NCBI GenBank assembly: GCA_019188255.1
Contig: JAETXT010000014.1
Location: forward strand, 1,364,001-1,428,000
DNA length: 64,000 nt
Direction: 5' to 3'
Source of the DNA: Verticillium longisporum
Lineage: Eukaryota > Ascomycota > Sordariomycetes > Glomerellales > Plectosphaerellaceae
Of this stretch, positions 23,865 to 34,317 are shown one piece after another. Position numbers and translations under genes: made by a program. Below the pieces are notes generated by a model. That model was not told the DNA's origin and made no database searches. It worked only from the letters and a program-made list of their open reading frames with translations. Positions within the stretch are counted from its first letter, which is position 1. Every line of letters starts with the position of its first letter.

Positions 23865-25244
23865 CTTGTCGCCCGCTCTTGTCCCGTCTTGGCTTCCGAA
23901 GACTCCGCACACACTCTCGGTCGATTGGGGCCGCCCGTCAGCTCGAGCTCGAGCTCAGACCGCCGCTATGCAAAACCAAAGCTTGAACAGGACTGGCGGG
24001 GTAGGTGAAGACGGTGCAGCGCGGTGCAAAGCAATGCGGTCAGGAATGAATGAACGAACGATCAAGAGCTCCAATGGACGCATGCAAGGAAAGGAAAAGC
24101 AAGAGAAGGACGCGAGAATCGGAGAAATCTGCGGGCTGCGGGTTGACCTGCCGCCCGTCATCTCATCACCATCAGTCTTGCAGCAGGTAGGTAAGGGGGG
24201 GCGCGCGCCTCCCGATCCCCAACCTCTCTTCCTGAGGTCGGGGCCAATGGGCGACGAGGCGGAGGGGCGTACGGGCCCAGGGCTGCTGGGGCCGCTCTTG
24301 AGGCGGTGCAGCGGGGACCTTGTAGGTGCTTCCTGCTCTGGCTGCTCACTGTCCGGGGGGGTCGGGGCCCACCTGGTACGGCTTCCGGGCGAACACCCCG
24401 CACGTTCGGTGAGGCGTTCCTGACTTCTCCCTCCTCGCTGTTCCCTGCCTCTTGCCTGATACCGCCCTCTGCTGCCTCCTGCTGCCTCCTGCTCCTGCCT
24501 CCTGCCTCCTGGCAGTGCAGTGCAGCGCTGACTACCCCTGAGCCCTCTATCCCGCCTCTTGCGACTCCATCTGTGCCGTCGCCCTGTTCCACGAGACGCG
24601 AAATTGCTGACTTGACCTCATCATAGCCGTCTCACATCTGCCCGCATCATTGGTGAATCTGCGTCAAGTCATACCGTGCGAAAACAATGCCACAGTAACA
24701 TATATTGTCATGTCATGGTAAAGCCATCGCAGAGTGGCTAAGGTAGGCAGGCCATGGCCAGATGATGTAGGGCGTTGTCGTTGCAGGGCGTATTCGATAC
24801 TGTAGCACTCCAACCGCCTCCTCTCCTCACGCACATCTAACACCTGCATCCAAGCGCCTGCGGCTTTCAAACCCTGAGCCCTCTGTTTTCGCATCCCAGC
24901 AGGAAACTGATAAAAAAAAAGCCTCCTCATGCCCCGTCATCCAGCGCCCATCATCTTGACACATTCATTATCCAGAAAAATAATGATCAGAACGACACTA
25001 TAGCAAGTGCGCTAGCGCCCATCACGACCGACCCTTGTCCGCTGCTTCGGCCTTGTCGCATTCCTTTCCCGGCCTGCCGGTGTGGCCATGACGGATGGCC
25101 TGGTTGAGCCACATGGGGCCCCGCATGAGCGCCTGTGGTCCCGTTGGTAGATTTGCCATGGCGGTGTCTCTCCTGCCGAACGTCGTCTCTGCCGACATTC
25201 GCGTCACCGGCCTCTGATACCTATACGATCATGGGGGGGCGAAC
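23865..25244. other. Intergenic region between CorA-like and PKA genes
   Basis: About 1.4 kb between two minus-strand genes. The part near 23.9-24.6 kb is GC-rich and should carry the CorA-like promoter; the part from about 24.65 kb is probably the PKA 3' side. A short G-run occurs at 24194-24200. No gene recognised. Confidence 0.5.
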
Positions 25245-27002
25245 TCAAAACTCGGTGAAGAGGTGGCCGTATCTAGATCGCGGTTGGGTCAGTCACTGGT
25301 CATCCGCTCCCCGCAGTTCAATGCTTTACTCACTCGTCGTGCCCTGTCGCACCGTACTTCTCAGTCTCTTCTGGGTACCGGTCGAATTGGCTTGCGTCAC
25401 CCGTGCCACCCTTTACGGGCGGGCTGTACGGCGCATCAATGTCCTTCTTCGCCAATCGCTCCCACGTAACCTCCGCGAACCAGGGGTGGTTCTTGACGTC
25501 CTTCGAGCCGTGGTAAAGGTTGCCCAGGCGCTTCGTCAAATCCGCCGTGATGAGCTTCTCCAAGAGGTCCCGCGCGCTAGGGTCCATGTACTGCGGGTAC
25601 TTGACCTTGCCGCGCAGGATGTTTTCGTAGATCTTCATCGGCGACCCGCTGTCCCAGAAGGGCGTGTAGCCGCACAGCATTTCGTAGACGAGGATACCTA
25701 GTGACCACCTTGTCGCATGTTAGCCTGTCCTGCTCGCCTGTGTTGCGGGAAGCGAGGAATGAGGCCACCTACCAATCCACGGACTTGTTGTAGCCCTTGT
25801 TCGATACGACCTCGGGCGCCAGGTAGTCAGGTGTGCCGCAAAGCGTCCATGTCTTGTCCGGCACCTTCTTGGCGAATCCAAAATCAGTAATCTTGAGGTG
25901 GCCGTGTCGATCCAGCAAGAGGTTCTCTGGCTTCAGATCTCGGTAGATTATGTCCTTCTCGTGCATGTATTCCAAGGCGAGCGTGACCTCGGCGGCATAA
26001 AATTTGGCGACGGGGTTCGGGAATCGCTATACAATTACGTGTCAGTCAAGCTGGGACCTACGACCCAGGCCGGGCGTCTCTAGTGACTTACACCGGATTT
26101 GCGGAGCAACGAGAACAGCTCGCCGCCCTCGACAAAGTCCATGACCATGTATAAGTTCTTGGAGTCCTGGAAGGTGCCCCACAGGGTTATCAGGAAAGGA
26201 TGCTTGACCTCGCCGAGCATGCGCCGCTCATCGTTTGTGTGCTCGACCTGCTTCATCTTGACGACCTGCGCCTTCTTGAGAACCTTGACGGCGTAGAAGC
26301 GCTGGTTGTGTTTAGACTGGACAAGGTGTACTCGACCGAAGCTACCCGTGCCGAGGGTGCGTAGCAAGTCGAAATCGGTGAGGGTGTATTTGCCCTTGGT
26401 CTGGCGAGCCTGACCTTGGTCTTGGCCATGTTGTTGCAATTGATGCTGGTGGTTGTGTAGTTGCTGTTGTGGCGGATGCATCATGGATTGCGCTTGTTGC
26501 TGTTGTAGGCGTTCAGGGTCGGTGCCAGGACTGGCAGAGGGTTGAATGTGAGACGCGGGTTGGGTTAGGAATGTGTTGGACTGCTGATTCGAGCCGTCAT
26601 GCTGTTGAGGGGGTTGATGAGGTTACTGATACTCGGTAGGCTTGTTTGCGAGTCGGATTGCAGAGGGTTGTGGTGAAGAGCCGCGTGAGGGCTGTTCTGG
26701 TGATTTGCCGGGTGGACAGATACGGGATACATGCCCGGCGACAGGTTGTCGGCCTCAGAAGAAGGCGCCAATTGATGCTGCTGCTGTTGCTGTTGCTGCT
26801 GCTGGGGATTCACCTGCGAATTGGCGGAGGCAGACGCTGACGGCGAAGAGGAAACGACAGAGGCAACAGGAATGGAGCTCGACTTGCGCGCGGCGCTGGT
26901 GGGGGTGATGGGGCTGGTGGGCTGGCTCGAGGTGTGTGGCTCTACATTATTGACTCGTGTCCGCTTCTTCTCGAGCAGCCCGGTGAGATTGAGGATACGC
27001 AT
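25245..27002 (-). CDS. cAMP-dependent protein kinase catalytic subunit, one-base break
   Basis: Ser/Thr kinase released from its regulatory subunit by cAMP; in fungi it controls growth, nutrient response and often virulence. Four exons: 26092-27002, 25773-26026, 25334-25708 and 25245-25272. The first 200 residues are Ser/Gln-rich with a polyGln run. The kinase domain shows [37 protein letters not shown] and the activation-loop [11 protein letters not shown]. The last exon supplies EYGHLFTEF, the FxxF hydrophobic tail typical of AGC kinases. One C is missing in the run complementary to 26606-26610; adding it converts NPLNSM to [14 protein letters not shown] and restores the frame, giving 522 residues. 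Confidence 0.95.
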
Positions 27003-30000
27003 AAGAGAGAAGAGAGGGGGGGTTGGTCAGGGTGAAGAGATGCGGCGTCGGAACCCCCAGAGGCGAAAAAGCACAGGTGGTGCCGGGGTAGGCGTTTTCG
27101 AGTTTGCGAGAGTTGGGATGGGCAGGATCAGGGCCAAGCCAGAGTCAGAGACAGGAATGGCGGAGGACGGTTGATGGTGGTGGCAGCTTGGAGCACAGCA
27201 CGGCTGACAGCCGGGGGCTCGTGGGTTCGGTTTCGTGGTTCTTGTCCGTAGCTCGTGGCTCGTGGAGCACTGGCAGGATCAGGTCTGAGAATGTGAGAAC
27301 AGACGGGAACAGCGCCCGGGAGCGTGGAGACGTTTTGGAGGGGGAGGGTGGTGTGGGTGGGTATGGACGACGACGGGACCAGGTTAACAACAGCGAGCGC
27401 AGGGGGCTGCAGGCGTCAATTGTTAGGGAGAGGGGCGCTGGTTTGAACTATGCGGGCCCAGTGGCACATTCCAGGACAGGACACTGGGACCTGGGGTGTG
27501 TCGTAGGAGTCAGTGGTGGCCGGGGCCAGTCGCAAGGGGGTGAACCGTGGCTGGCGAGAAGCGGCTTGCGGAATGGGAGCTCGAATGCGAATTGTAGCAG
27601 CAGTGGTAGGTTCAATTGCAGAAAAATGATGAAAACAGCATCAACGTCCTGGCCGTCAGTCCTGTTCGTCTGCCGTGCCTGCGAACTGTCTGTCGCCTTC
27701 AACGTTACTTCGTCTGCTGGTAGGTCGGTTTGAGCCGTACAGAGAAGCAAGTATGGTCGCGGTCTGACGTCGGTTCGATGTTGTTTCTTCTGGCTACAGC
27801 GAACGTCCCACGGGATGAAAAGGTTGGGGTGGATGGCTGGGCTTGACAGGTTTCGGTCCAGGTCCTGTTTGTCTGTGTCTCAAGGCTCAGTTTGGGACAT
27901 GCCAGATCTACGAGCAAGACAGAGCAGTTGCGTGCAGGTGCATATACAGCTGTGTAGGTAGGTAGGTAGAGCAATTGCAGAGTGCTTTCTTTTCCTCGGG
28001 TCGATGTGAAGGGGGTCGGGTCAAAGACCTGCCACGTCTGGTGGGCGCGGATGCTGTGCTGGGCTGATCACGAATCGCTTGATCGGCTGGGTGCAGTGGC
28101 GAGGATTGGATGGATCAGACAGGCTGGGTCAGGTAGGGGAGGGTGGGGAGGATCTCGAACAAAGGGATAGAGGGTGACGAGGATGAGAGGATGTATGGCG
28201 AGTAGTAGGGGTGGTGGTGGAGGAGGAGGAGGTAAGGTAAGGTGAGCAATGGTGGAGAGACAAGGTAAAAGCAAAGCTAGAGCAAGACGAGGGCAGGGCA
28301 GACAAGACAAATGAACGAAGATGGGACGGGGAAGGGGAGAGAGCGATTGGGGATGCAACAGTGCAAACGAGCCAACGAACAAGCCACCAACAATTGGACG
28401 GGCAGCACGATGCGATGGGCCAGGAAAGTGGGCAGAACAGGGTAAGGTCGTACCAGTGTGGTTGCTTCGAGTCAAGCAGCCTAGCTTGTCTGCTGGGTCG
28501 GTAGTTCCTCTACGCTGCTCGTGAGGGTCCCGACTGACTCTGTGGAGGCTGACGGTGAGGCTTGAGATAGCTCTGCTCCTGGTTGGGCGGGGCCCTATAC
28601 GTCAAGTTGAGGGGTAAATCTTGTTCAATGGCTCGTTTGTCAATTTGCAAAATTGAAGGTAGCCGGCTCCAGATGAGCCCTGAAAAGGGTTTGAAGGCAG
28701 GCGGGACAAAATGGATGAGAGGAAGCACAATCGGTGATGTAAGTCGGACGGTGGAGGAGGAAACAGAGGGTGGATGATGAGGGGTTGGAGGATGTGCGGG
28801 GTCGCAGACCGTGTCTGCTCCTCTGTCTGTCTCTTGCTTGGGCGGGTGGGATGAGCGGAAATAGATAGCGTGATGGTCCGAGCTGGTGGTTGATGATGTC
28901 GTTTGCAATGTGAGGTCGTGTTGTTAGCGGAACCCTATTCGGTACTCCATGTCTTGGTGCTTCAAGAAGCAGTGGCCCCATCCCATCGGCGGGCTCACTA
29001 ACGTCAAGGCCAGTTCAACGTGCTGTCGGATGGGATCAATTGCGTGCACATCCGGAACCGGCATGCATCGCACATCGCACATGCCAATACCCTCATCTCA
29101 GCTGGCAACGATCTCAGTGTGACAGCGGACAAGCGAAGCCACCGTCGGTGGCGATGCCAATGGCCAAGGCTATAACCCTGGCGTGGGGGAGAGAGACGCG
29201 AAAACGGACAAGAGAGGAGGAGCCTGTGAGGGGAAACAGAGGATCGCCCCCCCTCCCGCTGGCGAGCGGCCCACATTCAAGATCTGTTGTTGGAAGGCAA
29301 GGAAGGGACAAACGTGCCCCCTGGACTTTTTGAGCAGATGCTGTCTCCAAGATCCATTCACAGCATATGCAACGGGCGTCTTGTTGGTGCAGTTGTGAAT
29401 GCATTAGCCTTAATTGCAGCTGCGAGTATCTTCGGCGAGGTCAGGGCCTTAGGAAATGTCGTTGTGCACGAATGGCATGGCACATACAGACCAATTGTAA
29501 CGATAACGAAGATGCTTGCTTTTCTGAGAGAGTCGCTGGCTCCTGACTCAATGGTCCATCAATAAGGTTGGCCGCATCCATACGTTGTCCTGCATCACCG
29601 AATTCTTTAGTTCAAGGCTGCCGCATCTGTCGTAGGGCACCAGGTTTGATCTCGGCTGTGGCCCGTTCGAGCCTCCCCGAGATCGATCTCACAGCGGCCT
29701 TCTCGCCTCTGACCGTTCGTCTCGCCCTGAGCCTAGCGGCTTGTGCGCCTCGACTTCCTGGGAAGAGCCATGAAACGAGAAAAGACCCCAGCAAACCGGG
29801 TTACTGTTCGACCCAATGAAGACGCCTCTCAATCACAAAACTGCATTCTTGTCCTGCCTATTGTTAACGACATGAGCTGGGCAGCAAGCAAGCACTGGCT
29901 GCAACTGCAGCGGGGGAGGGGGAAGCTTTATCGATAAGGACCCCTGCCCGAGCCCCTCCAGCTGAGGTCTGGGCCAAGCGGCGACGATACAGGACACACG

Positions 30001-30346
30001 ACACGCTGATCATCTCAGGTGCACATCACTTTCACCCACCGCAAATAACTCATATGACTGTTCAACCGGACGTCAAAGTCTTCAGAAGCTTGCAGCAGTC
30101 TCTAGATTGCCTCTAGTGTGACACACATGTAAGTTGCTGTCTGGTACTCGACCCGCCCCTCTCAGCATAGGTACTGCCTAGAGCCCCTCAACTATTCCTT
30201 CTCCATCGCATGCCGCCTTGCTGCTGACACGCCACCGCACGCATCTGCTTGAGACCTCGGAACCCCCCCCCCTTCATCTTTGTCCTGAGATATGCTGCTT
30301 CTTCAGGCCGTGCTAACGTAATTTGCTCTTCGTAGTCTGCTCCGTC
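27003..30346. promoter_or_regulatory. Long divergent region between PKA and phospholipase C genes
   Basis: 3.3 kb separating two divergently transcribed signalling genes, so it should hold both promoters and leaders. Purine-rich minus-strand-leader-like sequence runs to about 28.9 kb, with a (GGT/GGA)n stretch around 28209-28232. Just before the PLC start, TTTGCTCTTCGTAG (about 30322-30335) looks like the 3' end of a leader intron. No gene recognised. Confidence 0.45.
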
Positions 30347-32289
30347 ATGATGGCTGATCAGCAAACGGCCCCCTCCCTGGGCGGAACCCAGGTTGGCGGT
30401 GGCGCCAGCGAGACGCAGCGAATTGTCAAGACGCTGAATGATCCTATAAAAAGCATCTGAGAAGCGTATTCAACTCTACCGCCGGCGCAGACGGGCGTTG
30501 GCAGCAGGAGGAAATCGCCTCGTTCCTGAAGAACGTCCAGGGCGACGCCCACGACACAGATGCTCCACCCAAGCAGCCCGGCATCGCTTCCACAGACGGC
30601 CTCAGCTACGATGAATTTCTCGCCTACATGACGTCCGCTTCTTCGGCTGTCACAGCGCCTCCAAAGGATCAGGATCTGTCATGGCCCCTCCACAGCTACT
30701 TTATCAGCTCGAGCCACAACACCTACCTCACCGGCAACCAGCTCTACAGCGAGTCCAGCACCGATGCCTACAAGAACGTCCTGCTTCGCGGCTGCAGGTG
30801 CATTGAGATTGATGTCTGGGACGGGGACGACTCGGACTCGGAGAGCTCCATCAGCAGCGACGAGGAAGGAACTGCCCCCGCAGCCTCCGCGCCCAAGAAG
30901 AAGGAGAGCCGACTCCAGAGACTCAAGGACAAGGTGCCGAATCCGCTCGCACGAAAGCTAAAACGCTTGTCGTTGACAGGCTCCGAAGCGGCCGCGAAGC
31001 CCAGCAGCAGCGAAACGAAGACCCCTGCTGCGTCCTCTGAACCCTCGGCGCTGAAGAAGACACCGTCACCGCAACTGGCTATTGTCGAGCCACGTGTGCT
31101 CCACGGGTATACCCTTACCAAGGAGGTCTCGTTCCGCGATGTCTGTGTCACTATACGCGACTACGCCTTCAAGACAACGGATACGCCGTTGATTGCTAGT
31201 CTCGAAGTGCACTGCAACGCTGAACAGCAGAGCATCATGGTGAAAATCATGAAAGAGGTCTGGGCCGAGCTGCTTGTTCCCATTCCCGATACTGAGCCCA
31301 CGCAGCTGCCCCAACCCGGTCAGCTGAGGAACAAGATCATCGTCAAGGTCAAGTACGCTCCTCCTGGTAGCTCACCCGGACGCGACACTCCGGACCAGGA
31401 CGACGAGACGCCTGCCGATGGCAAGAAAGCCAAGCCGTCCAAGATCACACAGGAGCTCAGCGATCTGGGCTTCAACAGCCGCGGCGTCTCTTTCAAAAGC
31501 CTCGACCAGCCTGAGGCCGCCATGCCGACGCACATTTTTTCCCTCGCTGAGAAGAAGGTTATCGACGTGCACGAGGAGAACAGCAAGGCCCTCTTCGCAC
31601 ACAATCAGAACTACATGATGCGTGCATACCCTTCAGGCATGCGCATCAGATCCTCCAATCTTGATCCTGCCCCCTTCTGGCGCAAGGGCATCCAGATCGT
31701 GGCGCTGAACTGGCAGAGATGGGACGAGGGCATGATGCTGAACGAAGGCATGTTCGCTGGCACGCACGGCTATGTCCTCAAGCCCGAGGGCTACCGCGGC
31801 TCCAAGGGCGTCACACACGTAGAGAATGTCGTTCCCGCCTCTCAGATCGTCCGCAAGACGTTGGACTTGCAGATTGACATTCTCGCCGCACAGAATATAC
31901 CGCTGCCGCCGGGCGACGACGACGCCAAGGGCTTCAAGCCATATGTCAAGGTCGAACTCCATATCGAGGGGCCCGAGGAGCACATTGCCGACGACGGGCA
32001 GGAGAGGGAGGGCGAGTACAAGGAGCGCACGCAGACGCTGCGCGGGCGCGATCCGGACTTTGGCGGCGAGGCGCTCAAGTTCACGGGCATCACGGGCGTG
32101 GTCGAGGAGCTCGCGTTTGTGCGCTTCACCGTTCGCGACGATGAGTTTGGCCGTGATGATCTGTCGGCGTGGGCGTGCGTCAGACTCAACAGGCTGCGCG
32201 GTGGCTACCGCTTCGTGCACCTGTCCGACTGCGAGGGGCATCTCACCGAGGGCGTGCTGCTTGTGCGGGTGACGAAGCTTCTGCGATGA
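30347..32289 (+). CDS. Phosphoinositide-specific phospholipase C, one-base break
   Basis: Hydrolyses phosphatidylinositol 4,5-bisphosphate to diacylglycerol and inositol trisphosphate. The start MMADQQTAPS reads to a run of five A (30448-30452); one more A is needed to continue as KKHLRSVFNSTAG, giving 647 residues. Order: EF-hand-like helical region (to about 95), X box, Y box, C2 domain. The X box has catalytic His in SSSHNTYLTGNQL (about 124), metal ligands in CRCIEIDVWDGD (154, 156), the second His in PRVLHGYTLT (253) and Glu in LIASLEVHC (287). The Y box shows HNQNYMMRAYPSGMRIRSSN and GIQIVALNWQRWD. The C2 domain starts LDLQIDILAAQNIPLP. A basic, Ser-rich insert of about 86 residues splits the X box. 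Confidence 0.93.
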
Positions 32290-32474
32290 GAGCTCTCGCG
32301 TGGCTTTTCAGGACATGGGAGAAGAAGGGAGGGTTTGGAAAGGGGGTTACGAAGCATGATCTGAACGTGGAAATGACAGCATTGCGCATCTGAGAATTAT
32401 CTGAAAATTTGTCCAGAGAAAATGAAAACAAAGTCATTATGAGTATCCTCTCGTTCATCCGCTCGCCCATCCGC

Positions 32475-33041
32475 TCAGACTGGGACGCCAGCCGCCTTCT
32501 CCCGCTTGGCCTCCCCCTTTTCGGCCAGCTTGGCGCTGTGCAGCTTGACGCCCGCCTTCTCCATCAGCTTGCCGGTTTTGCTGTCGCCCTTGGCCTGGCT
32601 CTGCCCGACAGGACTGACATGTGGGGCGGCGGCGTGACTGGGCTCGGAGGCGATATCTGTCGGGACCGTGCCGTCAGGGTTGCGGTGCGTGGTCTCCGTG
32701 CCCTTCATCTCTGTTCCCATCGTCGTCTGCTGGTGCCGAAGCGTGGGATCCATCAGCGAGGGCCCAGGGCCGCTGGCGGCGACCGCCGCGGGGCCGGTGC
32801 CGTTGGCCGTGCCGAGCCCGAGACCCGAGGACTGGGCGCGCTGTTCGTAGGTTGGCAGGCCAGAGGACGTGGAGGCGCCAAGGCTGGAGTCAGAATGGGT
32901 GTAGGACAGGGAGTCCGCGCCGTGAAGGCCGGAGGCGTGGGAGGGGTGGTGGGGCTGGAGGCGCCGGTCAGTTCTTGGAGGTCCGAAAGGAGAATGGCAG
33001 GTGCGGAACGGTGGGGTGGGACGCACGACTTCTTGGGACAT
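32475..33041 (-). CDS. Small conserved-type fungal protein of unknown function
   Basis: A single-exon, 188-residue hydrophilic protein that starts MSQEVVRPTPPFR. The middle is Ser/Gly/Thr-rich with short recurring words (DPTLRHQQTTMGTEMKGTET, NPDGTVPTDIASEP). The C terminus is a charged amphipathic helix, KTGKLMEKAGVKLHSAKLAE. I have seen this layout in other filamentous ascomycetes, but no function is known to me and no named domain is claimed. An in-frame upstream ATG (33201-33203) exists, but the intervening sequence looks non-coding. It converges on the PLC gene, with 185 bp between stops. Confidence 0.7.
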   Translation of the reverse strand: MSQEVVRPTPPFRTCHSPFGPPRTDRRLQPHHPSHASGLHGADSLSYTHSDSSLGASTSSGLPTYEQRAQSSGLGLGTANGTGPAAVAASGPGPSLMDPTLRHQQTTMGTEMKGTETTHRNPDGTVPTDIASEPSHAAAPHVSPVGQSQAKGDSKTGKLMEKAGVKLHSAKLAEKGEAKREKAAGVPV

Positions 33042-34317
33042 GGCGGCGTGATCGAAAGACCTGCGAGGTGAAGCTTCTGATCCGGGGCTTCTGAAAAGCT
33101 TGGGCAAGGTTTGGCAGTGCTTGGAGAGTGGAGATTTTGAAGTACGACTTGTGTCTTGTTTTCGGAGAGAAAGTTCCTTGGAGGCAGCAGCCGGATGTAC
33201 CAAGAGATATAGTTTCCCTTCACTTTTTCTTTTTTCTCCAACAGCCTTGTCAGCTCGCCATCGATGTCATACTGTCAAGCTGGCGCTGGATGCGTGGGAT
33301 GACAGGCGTGGCGCGCGTGGTGTTACGCCAGCGGCCCATTGAAAGATGACGACGCTGCTTGGGCCGAGTGGGTGTGATGGATTTGCCTCATGAAGGGTGG
33401 ATTTTCAGTGCGGGTTTCCCAACATTGCGCTTCCAAGCATTCAGATCGAAAGCGCAGTATCCATCTATATCGGCCAATAATGAACTCCTGAGACTGATGC
33501 TCTGGCTACGGCTTGAGAGGTGCCCTTCTACGGTGCACGGAGAGGCTTCTTGCCGGGAAACTTGTAATTTTCAGTGGCAAGATGAGACATGGGAAGAACA
33601 CACCCATCCCACTTGGTTGAGAAGGAGAGCCGCAAGATGGGACAGCCACAGGGAAAGAGTACTCAACGGACGACATGTCGTCACGTCACAGTTCACAGGG
33701 GGCTTCGGTACGTCACCTGAGGAAGGCAGGGGCCTGGCGGGTCTATGCTTCCCGACACAGGCTCCGCTTCCCCACAATTGGCAGGTGCCAGTCTCCAAGC
33801 TCTTGCCCCTCACCCCTGAAAGACCTGCCGGCACACCAGCCCTGCCTAGCTGCCAACCTCGGTAGGATGACTACGGATGGACGACAGTTGAGAGGGAATC
33901 GATGGCTTTATTAAGAAGACTGCGCACTTTGCTTCAAGGTCTTATGTATACAAGCGGTATCAATTAGTTGTCGCTCCAGCCTACTCTGGCTCTCCTTGGG
34001 ACCGATGGTAGAGGAGGGTGCTGCTCAATTTCGCTCTTTGCTCGTGACTCAACTAAGGCTATAACGAGACAGGCTTGCAGGACAACCAAGACGAATGGCA
34101 CGGCTGGGGAAGGCCGCCGACAAATCCAAGTCTGACAATCAATATACCCTAGCTACTTAATAAAATCAAACCAGATCGATCTAAGTACAACGTTTGGGAC
34201 ACTGTCCACATCTGTATCGCAGCGTCGGAAGACGACGGCGACTTCGGCACCTCGAAAACAAACAGAAACCAGGCAGCCTGGACCATCATGGCACACTCTC
34301 CCACTCAACGCACCCCT
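33042..34317. other. Intergenic region without a recognised gene
   Basis: About 1.3 kb between two minus-strand genes. The part from about 33.9 kb is AT-richer and probably holds the 3' end of the glycosyltransferase transcript. No repeat or RNA gene seen. Confidence 0.5.

Noticed and set aside
24728..24815. tRNA-like words (AGAGTGGCTAAGG and ATTCGATAC)
   Set aside because: I could not form an acceptor stem or an anticodon arm; the match is limited to D-loop and T-loop fragments.
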